Source of the DNA: Cocos nucifera
Lineage: Eukaryota; Streptophyta; Magnoliopsida; Arecales; Arecaceae
Direction: 5' to 3'
DNA length: 64,000 nt
Assembly: GCA_006176705.1 (NCBI GenBank)
Contig: QRFJ01000006.1
Coordinates: 6,867,115 to 6,931,114 of the forward strand
Numbering within the stretch: position 1 is the first letter of the stretch; each line of letters begins with the position of its first letter. The notes beneath the pieces are model-generated. The model did not search any database. It was not told the DNA's origin and saw nothing but the letters and a program-made list of their open reading frames with translations. This document shows, piece after piece, positions 11,120 to 22,624 of the stretch. The position numbers and the translations under genes were made by a program.

Positions 11120-12830
11120 ATGGGACTTATCCAATGTCCTTGTAAAAAGGTATGGATGGGCTGTGGCTACCTCGTCAAAATGTAAACAATCACCTCACTA
11201 TTTATAGCTTTAAACTTGATTATGAAATTTATTGGGATCAACATGGTGAGGGCAGGCCATAAAAAGATGATCAACATGATAGAAGAGTGGAACAAATGAT
11301 TCATGATATTTTTTTATTTATTAGCCATAATGATGGTGCATTTACGTCCATGCCTGATCCTAGGGTTGGTGGAATGATAAATAGTGAGAATGTGGAGAAG
11401 GTCCACAAGTTGATGGAGGATGCTAATATTTCGTTGTATCCTGGATATGAAAAGATAGCGAAGCTTGAGTTTTTAATCCGATTGTACCATACAAAATGCT
11501 TCAATGGGTTTAGTAATAATGGAGTGAAGTGCATACTAGAGCTTTTAGAAGACATTCTTCTGAAAAATGCACCAATCTCGAAGAATAATTATGAGGCATC
11601 GAAGATTATTGAATAGTTGGGCTTTACTTATACCAAGATACATGCATATCCTAATGATTGTATGCTCTACTGGGAGGGGGATGCCAATCGAAATGAGTGC
11701 ACGAGGTGCAGTGTATCAAGATGGAAAGAGAATAAAGATAGCACATTGATCTGTGTACCATAAAAGTTGATGTAGCACTTTTCTTTGATCCAAGACTATA
11801 AAAATTGTTTATGTCAACAAAGACATCGAAGAACATGAGATGGCATGAAGAGGATCGAACAAAAGATAATGCATTAAGGCATTCAATCGATGGAGAGGCA
11901 TGGCAGAAGTTTAATGAAATACATCCCGATTTCACACAAGAGATACATAATATAAGGTTGGGCTTGTCATGCGATGGTTTCAATCTGTTCAAGCATATGA
12001 ATATCGCCCATAGTATATAGTTAGTATTTATTTATGTTTACAATCTACCACCGTGGATGTGTATGAAAAAATTTTTTGCTTTCATGACAGTGCTCATCCC
12101 TAGATCGATGGAGGTAGGTAATGATATTGATGTCTATTTGCAGCCTCTTATTGTCGAGCTGAAATAGTTGTAAAGCATTTAAGGTGTTCCAACTTTTGAT
12201 GCTTTGCTGAATGAGTCATTCTCTATACACGCAGTGCTTTTATGGACAATAAATATGACTTTCCAGCCTATGTCCTGATGTCGGGTTAGAGCATGAAAGG
12301 AGAGCTAGCATGCTCGATTTATGGAAAAAACATCCGATCTAGAAGGTTGACACATTGAAGAAACTTTAGTTATATGGGGCATCGACGTTTTTTCTATCGA
12401 AACCATCCATATAGAAGAGATGCATGCTCCTTCGATGGCACTGTTGAAGAAGGTGAGGCGCTTAGTCGGATGTCTGAAAGTGAGGTACTGAGAGAGTTGG
12501 ATGGTCTCAATGTTGAATTTGAAAAAGATGATCCGATTAGTGATAAGAAGAGAAAGCATCGATCAAAAAAAGATGACACACACTTTAATTAGAGGAAAAA
12601 GAGCATCTTCTTTGATTTGTCATATTAAGAGACAAACTTATTGCGACATTGCTTTAATGTAATGCATATTGAAAAGAATGTGTGTGAGCTCTTATTGGCA
12701 ACAATCTTGAATATCAAAGATAAGACCAATGATGACTTAAATTTTTGATTTAATTTGAAAGAATAGTCACATATTGTAGATGTCCATATTATAGAAGCCA
12801 CTGGACGATGAGTTTAATATTCTGGTATAA
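11120..12830 (+). pseudogene. Outer CACTA gene 1: Transposase_21/TNP2-like (5' part missing, decayed)
   Basis: Pieces in three frames follow the CACTA transposase order. ISLYPGYEKIAKLEFLIRLY and CILELLEDILL lie in 11287-11616, then an in-frame stop, then HAYPNDCMLYWEGD and ECTRC. TSKNMRWHEEDRTKDNALRH and IRLGLSCDGFNLF lie in 11805-12020, NLPPWMCMKKFFAFMTVL near 12050, MGHRRFFYRNHPYRR at 12374, and HCFNVMHIEKNVCELLLATI near 12650. The conserved D-x-MHIEKN block has N for the usual D. The downstream part (DUF4218 and DUF4216-like) is absent; the second gene follows at about 12910. Family role: the transposase binds the element ends and excises them. Confidence 0.87.
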
Positions 12831-14026
12831 ATATTAGAGTTTAATTATTGATGCTATACTAATATTATTGTTCAACATGTTATATTGATTAATGTTTATT
12901 AATATTGCAGGTACAATAACACCAAAATACCATCTAGCTTTCACCCCCACCCCTCAATGGATTATGCGGAGCTCGGCATCTGAAGAGTAGTCAGAGCATA
13001 CTCCATTTACCTCCGCATCGACTGCTCATGGATCATCGACATCTATTCCACCATCGGTATCTATTCCATCAGCATCTGAGCCTCCACCATCAGCCATATC
13101 TCCGATACATGCTCCAACATTAGCAACTGAGTGTATATTTTTATTATATTATTTATTTATTTTTTTATATAGTATTTGTATACTTATATATTTGTAAAAC
13201 ATATTTTCATTATAGGTGCATCATCCAGTAGAATATTTCATGATCCCACATGCATGCCACATGTGTGGAACCACCAGCATCAAGTGATGGTGCAGTATGA
13301 TGTGGAGGAAAGATCAGTAGGGGAGATCGTGCAGGAGATGCATTTCTTTTTTAGAGTGCTTGTGAGGTGGTCTAACATCATTTCGATATTGCCCATAGAT
13401 TGATGATTGATGGATGCTGGTGTTAGGAACCACGTATGGAAGAAGATATAGGTAAGTGTATCTTAATTATATATATATATTTGATATATTTATACTTTGT
13501 TTGATTAGAATAATTTGGTAACTAATTTTTGATAACTTTGTGCAAAGGAGGTATGACTTTTCAGATCATGAGAGAGCTTGAGATGCCCGACTGAAAAAGA
13601 TTAGGAAGTTGTACCGAGGCTATAAGGTCAAGCTCCACAGAGGATGACTTAAGCACCGACGAGACACTTCGGAGGAGCTTAATACAGGACTATCCCCCAA
13701 GTCCATGGGAGGGGATGGCTAGACATTGGAGGAGCCAGAAGTTTGAGATAAAATTTATAATTTTAAAATTTTTTAATATACTTAAAATTATATTTAAATA
13801 TTTTTTAAATATTTATTATTTATTTAAATACTTGTTAAGCTATCTTTCGTCAGAACCGAAAGAATCGAACAGTCCAAGAGTATACGCACACTCTAGGCCA
13901 TGAGTCTATGACCACTCGTGTGTATAGAGAGATAATGAATTCTGATTATTGCTTGATAAATTAAATTAATATTTTTTTATATTTTTAATAAATTGATCCA
14001 TTGTTACAGCTGATGAGAGATGGAGT

Positions 14027-14029
14027 GAT
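14027..14029. other. Target site duplication GAT, left copy
   Basis: GAT directly precedes CACTA at 14030 and recurs at 29709-29711 directly after TAGTG. CACTA elements make 3-bp duplications. Confidence 0.88.
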
Positions 14030-14870
14030 CACTAAAAAAAATCCATCTATAGCGATGAAATTATTTGTGATGGAAAAAATTTCACTGTAAATAAAGTTAT
14101 TTACAATGAAACTAATTTTCTATCATAAATAATCAATTATTTATGATGAAAAATTAGTTTTATCATAAATAATTAATTATTTATAATAAAAAATTAGTTT
14201 TATCATAAATAATATATTATTTATGATGAAATATATTCATCATAAATAATCTATCATAAATAAAATATTTAAAAAATAAAAAAGATCAAATTATTTATGA
14301 TCAAAAATTTTCATCATAAATAATCGATTATTTATGATGTAAAATAAGTTTGCATGGTAAATGATCAATTATTTATGATGAAAATTTTTTATCATAAATA
14401 ATCTATCATAAATAAAATATTAAAAAAATAAAAAAGCTGGATTATTTGTAATGAAAAATTTTCATCGCAAATAATCGATTATTTATGATGCAAAATAATT
14501 TTGCATCATAAATAATCAATTATTTATGATGAAAATTTTCCATCATAAATAATCTATCATAAATAAAATATTTAAAAAATAAAGAAAAATTAAATTATTT
14601 ATGACATAAATTTTTTATCATAAATAATTGATTATTTATGATGTAAATTAATTTTGCATCATAAATAATATATTATTTATGATGGAAAAGTTATGTCACA
14701 AATAATCTATCATAAATAAAATACTAAAAAAATAAAAGATTGGATTATTTATGATGAAAAATTTTTATCATAAATAATCTATTATTTATGATGCAAAATT
14801 TGTTTGCATCATAAATAATCTGGCCAAAATTTTAAATTTTAAAAATAAAAAAATATGAACTATTTTAAAA
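14030..14870. repeat. Inner CACTA left subterminal repeats
   Basis: Many copies of ATTTATGATGAAAA and its inverse TTTTCATCATAAAT alternate, often with AATCAATT or AATAATTA between them. Neighbouring copies can pair into hairpins. In the family such subterminal motifs are the transposase binding sites. Confidence 0.85.
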
Positions 14871-16110
14871 ATAAAAAAGAGCAAAAATGTGCCGTGCATG
14901 ATCGATGCGATAGTCTTGTGGGGTGCGAGCGCATCCACCGTTAGCTAGTCCATAAGCAAATTAATATTTTTTCTATTTTTTTAAAAATTAATATTTTTTT
15001 AAAAAAAATATTTTTTTTAATATTACATAATTTTAAAAATTAAAGCCTATCTTCACTGTTCATTATTTAAGTAATTATCATGTAAGTATCATCATAAAAG
15101 ATTACCTCAAACTGGTAGCTCTAGCTTTGTAGATCGATAAAATTTAATTTCGACGATCACGAATAATCATATGATAATATGATAGATAGAAATCATCGAT
15201 GGATCCAAAATTTTATAATAATTATCTTTATGATATTTATAGTGTACTATCAAAATTTTACTTTAATCAAATATAATTATCATAGTCAATTATGAAATGA
15301 TTTGGATCATTAAATAAAAAATGAGTGATCAAAAGGCCAAATGACGTCCGATTAAGATGATTTTTTAGATAAATGATCTTTGTTACTATTTTTATCATTT
15401 ATATGGTGATGATTGTAAAATTAAAATCATATGTATATGAATCATCCATATTAAGCAGATCTTATAAAAATATAAGTATAATTACTTAAGGATCTTAAGA
15501 ATATGTATCAAGAGACACATAGTTTTGGATCGTTCATATATGTGTAGTTTGAATTTTATGATCTCCATCATATAAATGATCAAAGTAGTAGCAAAGATCA
15601 TTTATCTAAAAAATCATCTTAATTAGATGCCGTTTGGCCTTTTGATCACTCATTTTTTATTTAATGGTCCAAATCATTTCATACTAAATTGATGGTGATA
15701 ATTATATCCGATTGAAGTAAAATTTTGATAGTATGCTATAAATATCATAGAGATCATCATTGTAAAATTTTAGATCCATCGATGATTTTTATCTTTCAGA
15801 TTATCTTATGATCGTTCGTAACCATCGAAATCAAATTTTATCGATCTATAAAACTAGAGCTACCAGATCAAGGTGATCTTTTGTGATGATACTTGCACGA
15901 TAATTACTTAAATAATGAACAATGAAGATAAATTTTAATTTTTAAAATTATGTAATATTTAAAAAATAATAATTTTTTTAAAAAAATACTATTTTTTAAA
16001 AAAATTAAAAAATTTAATTTGCCCGTGGGCTAGCTAACAGTGGATGCGCTTGCACCACTCAACCCCATCATATTTCCATGCACAGAATATTTTTGCCTTT
16101 TTTTAAAAAA
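14870..16110. repeat. Large imperfect palindrome (foldback element) in the left subterminal region
   Basis: The left arm 14875-15440 and right arm 15530-16105 are inverted copies. GGGTGCGAGCGCATCCACCG and TTAGCTAG near 14930 match the inverse of CTAGCTAACAGTGGATGCGC at 16030. The left block CAAAAGGCCAAATGACGTCC (~15318) is inverted at ~15625. The centre is near 15485. Subterminal CACTA repeats resume on both sides, so it looks like a foldback or MITE inserted in the CACTA end, or an inverted duplication formed there. Confidence 0.8.
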
Positions 16111-16690
16111 AATTCATCGCCAAAAATCTGATGATTATTTAAATTATTTATATATGAAAAATTATTGGTGATGGAAAAGGATATTCCATCACAAATAAAG
16201 GTTATTTATGATGAAAATATATTTCCATCAAAAATAATTTTTATTTATGATGAAAAATTATTTTTCATCATAAATATTCTCATCTTTTTTTATTCTTTAA
16301 AATTATTTATTTACCAAAAAGTATTTATGATGAAAATATCCATTATAAATAAATTTTATTTATGATGAAATATATTATTTTATTGCAAATAATTTTTATT
16401 TTTGATGTAAATTTTTTCATCATAAATATTCTTAATTTTTTTATTTTTAGAATTATTTATTAACAAAAAATTATTTTTGATGAAAATTTTTATTGCTAAT
16501 AAATATTATTAGTGATAAAAATTAATTTTTCATCATAAATAATTTTAACTAATATTTTAATATTTTTTGGAAAGGGAATTTTTTTGAAAAAAATTGATGA
16601 AAATTATTAGTGATGAAATATTTTTTTCGTCACTAATAAATCTTTTAGCAACGAAATTTCATCATTAAAATTCCATCGCTAAAATTTTTT
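16110..16690. repeat. Inner CACTA left subterminal repeats, continuation
   Basis: Further ATTTATGATGAAAATW / WATTTTCATCATAAAT copies lie right of the palindrome, ending with GATGAAATATTTTTTTCGTC and CATCGCTAAAA near 16680. Confidence 0.8.
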
Positions 16691-16699
16691 AAATATTTT

Positions 16700-17450
16700 C
16701 TTCCACTACGTTCATACGAAATCCACTCTCTTTTCGAAATCCACTCTCATCCTTCCCCTCGTCTTCTCTCTCTCCCCCTCCTCCTTCGCTTCCATCGGTC
16801 GGCAACCTATTCTCTCAATGCCACTATCATTGCTAGCACCATTGCCGCCACCGTTGCCACCACCGTTGTCACTGCCATTGTTGCCGCGTGCCTTTAACGG
16901 TATATAATTTTTTTTGTTCTCTTTCGATCATTCAGGTCGGGGGGCCGTGGGTGCCGTACATGCAGTGGCCGATGGCGGGTAGCAGGGTGCGGAGGGTGGT
17001 TGTCGGCTGCAGGGAGTGGGGGGCGCATGGGGTGCGAGGACGCAGGGTGATGGTGATGGGACCGCGAGTTAGGGCCATGGATGTTTTCGTGCGGTGGCCG
17101 TGGGTGGCGGACGGTGGGCGCGAAGGATTGGTGCCAGCTACAGGTGGTGGGGGCTGCATGGGTTGCGGGGCCGCTGGTTGGTGGTGACGAGATGGGTTGA
17201 AGGGCCACAGGCACCGATGGTGGGCGACGGAGGGGTGCCGCAGAGGGTTGGAGGCCACGGGCTCCTGTTGTGGATGACGGAGCAGCGCCGCAGATCAAGT
17301 GGGGAGCCGCGATGGTGTTCAAGCACCGCAGGGGGTGGGAGTCCATGGGGGTGGGGCGTGGAGGGGCGGTGATGGCGGGTTGGATGGGGGGCCGCGGGTG
17401 GTGGGTGGTGGAGGGGTGCCACTAGGGGTAGGAGGCGAAGGGACTTAATC
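16700..17450. other. Leader and GC-rich block of the inner CACTA
   Basis: 16700-16900 is pyrimidine-rich (CTCTCTCTCCCCCTCC, then repeated CCGCCACCGTTGCC). 16930-17450 is strongly G-rich on the plus strand, with repeated GGTGGTGGG, GGGGTGCC and GGCCGTGGGTG words. Open reading frames appear in all frames only because AT-rich stops are absent; none resembles a known protein. It probably belongs to the untranslated leader or first intron of gene 1. Confidence 0.55.
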
Positions 17451-17456
17451 AATTTT

Positions 17457-18000
17457 TAATTTTTAATAAATAATAATAATAAAATAATATAATAATCATA
17501 ATAATCATAATAATAATAAATAATAAAAATAGTAATAATAATTATTATTATTATTATATTAATAATAATAGTAAAAATAGTAATAATATTATTATTATTA
17601 ATAAGAGTAAAAGTAGTAGTAGTAGTAGTAATAATAATAATAATAATCATAATATTAATAATAATCATAGTAATAATAGTAGTTAGAATAATAATAATAA
17701 TAATAGTAAATATGATAATAATAATAATAAGAGTAAAAGTGGTAATAATAATGAAAATAATAATAATAGTAATAATAATAGTAGTAGTAATAATAATAGT
17801 AATAGTAGTAGTTAGAATAATAATAATAATAATAATAATAAGAGTAAAAATAGTAATAATAATGAAAATAATAATAATAGTAATAATAATATAGTAATAG
17901 TAGTTGTTAGAATAATAATAATAATAATAATAAAAATAATAATAGCAATAATGATAATAATAATAATAATAGTAATAGTGGTAATAGTAATAATAATTAA
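17457..18000. repeat. Compound trinucleotide microsatellite (AAT/AGT)n, about 540 bp
   Basis: Almost uninterrupted TAATAATAA tracts alternate with AGTAGTAGT and AATCATAAT variants. A longer unit containing AAGAGTAAAAGTGG recurs at about 17580-17610, 17730-17750 and 17835-17850, so parts have been re-duplicated. The apparent Tyr/Ile/Asn-rich ORFs here are artefacts. Confidence 0.93.
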
Positions 18001-18184
18001 AATAGTTATAATGCATTTACTTGTTATAAGTAAAATAATTAAGTTTTTAATTATATTTTTATGCTTTTACTTGTTATAGTTTAATTTTTTTATTTGTTTA
18101 GCTCATATATTTCATTATGATTATGATTTAATATTTTAATTTATATTAGTTAAAGATTTTAATTTATAATGCATATAAACTATC

Positions 18185-18385
18185 AGGTATGAGGATCCAG
18201 ATAGGATTTCGATCAGGGATCTGATTTAAGATCCTGTCCGGGATTCGATCTAGGATTCGATCCGAGATTTGGCCTGGGATCATGTTTGGGATCCAGTTCA
18301 GGATTCGGATCATGATCCGTATCAGATATCGATCGAGATCCGGATAGGGATTCGATTCAAGATCCAGTTTGGGATTCGGTTTGGT
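18185..18385. repeat. Degenerate GGATTCGATC-type short repeat
   Basis: About 17 tandem, variable 10-13 bp units such as GGATTCGATCTA, GGATTCGATCCGA, GGATCATGTTTG, GGATCCAGTTCA and GGATTCGGATC fill this stretch just upstream of gene 1. Function unknown. Confidence 0.7.
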
Positions 18386-18814
18386 AATGATTTAATTCAT
18401 GCATTGATCTAACCTTAGACTCCTATTCAAGAGTCGATCCCAGGGTCCCCAAAATGGACTCTATGAATGGCTCTTGGATGCCCCGATTTGAGCAGTTCAT
18501 AAATGCATCAATATTTTATTATTGTCATGGTGTTCTTTGTTCTATTATGAAAAATTTTGTCATAGTTATCTCATTTGTTTTTCGGATATATATTAGATGT
18601 GGTTAAAATATGATCCATCTATATCGTGTACTTGGAGAACTGTAGGAAGATGCTGTCGGATTTTTTTAAGATATGGAACGAAGAACAAAGCTGTGGCAAT
18701 AATAAAAGTGTTACATTTTTTAAAGGGATAGGACCACATCTATTAGGAAGGAGTTGGTGAAGTTATGATTCATGAATCATTATTCTTTGTTGTCAGATAT
18801 ATATCGACAAAAGT

Positions 18815-21800
18815 TGGATGAATGCTAGGAGTATTTTTTTGCCTAAATATCGACAAAGTATTCGAGGTTTTATTGAATTTGCACGCTGTAAGGCTGATAG
18901 TGCCAGTCGGATAAAGTATCCATGCAAAAGATGTGTCAATATGGTATATCATCACATATCACTTATTGAGGAGCATCTGCCACGTTTTGGTATGGACAAG
19001 AAGTATACTCTCTGGATATGGCATGGAGAGGGCGATCCGAATGAAGTTATGAACGACAATGATGATATCGATGATGATATTGATGCTGCTGAACTTGTCG
19101 AACATAGTGGTATAAGTTCACTGTTGGATGATTTACATCACCCTTCTACCTCAAATGTACCCATAAGTACTAGTGCATCTTAAGGTAGTTCTAATCATGA
19201 ATACAATATTGATAAGATAGAAGGGACTTCTGAACAGTTTGCAAAGCTTGTTTGGGATGCACGAAAATCACTCTACCCAAATTGTGCGAAGTTCTCTAAG
19301 TTAGAGTTTTTGATTAAATTGTTTCATATTAAAATTATGAACCGATGGAGTCAGAAGTCATTTGATCAAAATTTGACATTGATTAAAGCAACTCTTTCTG
19401 ATGGATCAACACTTCCAAAATCATATACTGAAGTAAAAATGTTTATGCAGAAATTAGGACTTGGCTATATTTCTATATATGCCTGCAAAAATGATTGTAT
19501 ATTATTTTATAAGGAGAACGAACAAGCAAGTGAATGTTCGCAATGTGGGGAGCCTAGGTACAAAATTGATAATATGAAAGAAAAGAAGATACCTCATAAA
19601 GTTTTAAGATATTTTTCATTGATTCCAAGACTTCAAAGATTGTATATGTCCATAAAGACAGCTAAAGAAATAAGATGGCATCATGAACAGCGGATTTTGG
19701 AGGAGAACATACTTTGCCACCGACTGACTCTGTAGTATGAAAAGACTTCGATGCAAATTATCCACTATTTGCGAGTAACCCGTGCAATATCCGACTTGGT
19801 CTAGCGTAGGATGGATTTAATCCTTTTGATAATTTGAGTACTTCCTATAGCATGTGGCCTGTGATGCTAGTTGTATATAATGTGTCACCTTGGAAATGCA
19901 TGAAAGAGCCATTTATTTTTATGTCACTATTGATTTCGGATCCGAAAGCACCAAGTAATGAAATTGATGTGTATCTACGATCCTTAATCGATGATCTGAA
20001 AAAGCTATGGGAAAATGGAGTATAAACATACGATTCTGTCAATCGAAGAAATTTTAAGTTGCATGCATCGATTTTATGGATGATAAATGATTTTCCTGTG
20101 TATGAAAACTTATCTGGGTGGAGTACCAAAAGATATCTGACATGTCCAATATGCAACAAGGATACGTCCTCCTTATGGAAGAAAAATCTGCTTCATGGGT
20201 CATCGACGGTTTCTACCTACTAATCACTCTTGAAGGATCCGTTATAACTAATATTTTGATGGTAAGTCTGACCGACATTCGCCACCTAAGGAGTTAAGTG
20301 AAGCAAAAGTATTAGAACAACTTGAAGCTATTGGAAATATGAAATTTGGAAAAATATCGAATACTCGCAAGTGGAAGCGTACTGAAGCTAAGCTGAATTG
20401 AATGAAGCGAAGCTTATTTTTCAAACTACTGTATTGGAAGCAGTTATTATTTCATCATAACCTAGATGTAATGCACATTGAGAAGAATATTTTTGATAAT
20501 ATCATTGGTACCCTGTTAAACATCGTAGGAAAAATAAAAGATAATTCGAAAGCTCACCTTGATTTGCAAGAAATAGGAATCTGATCGGAATTGCATTTAG
20601 TTTATCGAGGTGATAAATTTTTTATGCCACCTGCATTTTATTCACTATTTGGCGAGGAGAAGAAGAGTTTCTGTGGATGGTTCAAAATCATGAAGTTTTT
20701 TTATGCTTACGCTTCAAATGTATCACGATGTGTTGGCAACAATGATGGTAATATCTCTGGTATGAAAAGTCATGACTCCCATGTGATGATGCAGCGCTTG
20801 CTTCCTATGGTGATGCGTGGCTATCTGAGTGGTGATGTTCAAGCTGCATTGATTGAGTTAGGAGTATTTTTTTGAGAACTATATTGCTGAAAGTTGAAGA
20901 TTAACTTAATTGAAAAGTTTGAGAAGGATATTGTGCTCATTTTTTGTAAGTTAGAAAAAATCTTTCCACCATCATTTTTTGATGTTATGGTACATCTGAC
21001 TATTTATCTTCCAAAGAAAGCTCTTCTAGTCGGTTTGGTACATTATCGATTGATGTATTCTATTGAAAGATAAAGAAATTATAATCTCTTTGACATATCA
21101 GTTATAAGATATAAATATATTACAACTCTTTAATTTTTTTTATTTGTAGATTCTTGTGTATCCTAAAAAAGTATATGCGCAATAAGACACAGCCTGAAAG
21201 ATCCATAGCGGAAGCATATATAGCTACGGGGTGTCTCACATTCTGCTCGATGTATCTTGACGACATCGAAACAAGATTCAATCATGCAGATCGTAATGCT
21301 AACCATGAATGGGATGACGATGAATCGATACAGTCCATATTCAAATAAAAAGTTCGACCCATGGGTGGAAGAAGATATGAATTTATCAACGTGAATGAGC
21401 TATCCAAGGCATACTTCTATATTCTAAATAATTATGAAGAAATTGAAGATTTAATTGAGTAAGTATTGTCATAGCATAATTTTAGTATTTTAACCAATTT
21501 TTCATGTCAATATAAAATTAAAAATCATGACTTATTACAGTGAGCATAAGAATATATTATCCAGAAAGAATAATACAAATATTGATGATCGACATAGGAT
21601 GGAATTTGCAAAATGATGTGGGGATCATGTAAGTTTCACTAGTATTACATTATATTTTTATAATTATATAATTAATTACTTATATCGATATAATTTTTTA
21701 TGCTATATTATAGATGAAATCTAAATATTTTAATAAAGAAGAGGGTGCGACCGATGAGTTGTACAATTTAGCATGTGGCCCCGATTGAAGGATTAACTAC

Positions 21801-22475
21801 TACACATCTTGTATCGTTGGAGGAATGAAGAGAGCTTGAGATGCAAAGATGGACCCAAAAAAGTGGTATTGCTACTATAGGATATGAAAGAGAAGAGAAG
21901 ATTGAATATCTTGGTGTATTGATAGATATCAAAAATTGAAGTATGGGTCCAAATATTCGGTATTCTTATTTTAGTGTGAATGATGGGATATTAGTAATAA
22001 GAAGATCGGTATTCACATCGATCCATATTTTATCAGTGTAAATTTTGCACAAACATGGTACCAAAATAAGCCGTATATATTAGCAGCTCAAGCAAAATAA
22101 GTAATATATTTAAAGAATCCAAAATATCGAGGTGATTGGCATGTCGTACAAAGAATAATACCTAGAAGCATATATGACATACCAACCCGACTAGAGATGG
22201 ACGATAATTCAAATCAACATGAAGAGAAAGCTTTTTAAGAGGAAGAACCAACATTGACCGAGCATCGGGTTAATGAAGAATTTATACCAGCTCCTTTGAA
22301 TAGGGCTGATCTACCATCCAATGAAGTTAAAGCTAATTTTGTATTTAATCTTGATGATTTGAAGGACGACGATCGATTCATAAATGACGATGAGATAGAA
22401 GATGATACATTAATCGATTATTATGATTCGAAGGAGGATCTAGAAATCGAGGAGGATATGGATATTGATAAGTAG
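18815..22475 (+). pseudogene. Inner CACTA gene 1: Transpos_assoc / Transposase_21 / DUF4218 / DUF4216-like (decayed)
   Basis: The order of blocks is that of complete plant CACTA transposases. Transpos_assoc: 18818-19182, FIEFARCKADSASRIKYPC, CKRCVNMVYHHI, TLWIWHGEGDP. Pre-core: 19310-19735, KLGLGYISIYACKNDCILFY, ECSQCGEPRY, RLYMSIKTAKEIRWHHEQR. Core: DGFNPFDNLSTSYSMWPVML (19809), FMSLLISDPKAPSNEIDVYL, then HNLDVMHIEKNIFDNIIGTL (20456) with the conserved Asp kept. DUF4218: 20591-20875 and LTIYLPKKALLVG. A DUF4216-like part near 21950-22190 (PYILAAQAK, YRGDWHVVQRIIPRSIYDIP). An acidic C-terminus ends at 22473-22475. Several in-frame stops (for example about 19183, 19736, 19807, 20218 and 20400) make it inactive. 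Confidence 0.9.
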
Positions 22476-22624
22476 ATCTGTATCCTTTGTTGAATCTTCT
22501 CTTACAATAATGGTATGCAATACAATTCTATTCATTAGCATTTATGTATTTATTATTATTATTATTTATTATTATATTTATTTACATGTCAAGTTAATTA
22601 TACGCATGATTTAAGCATTGCAGG

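Noticed and set aside
16888..17452. Several overlapping 90-150 aa ORFs on both strands
   Set aside because: They come from a GC-rich low-complexity block; no frame resembles a protein family.
17456..18016. 186-aa minus-strand Tyr/Ile/Asn-rich ORF
   Set aside because: A translation of the (AAT)n microsatellite.
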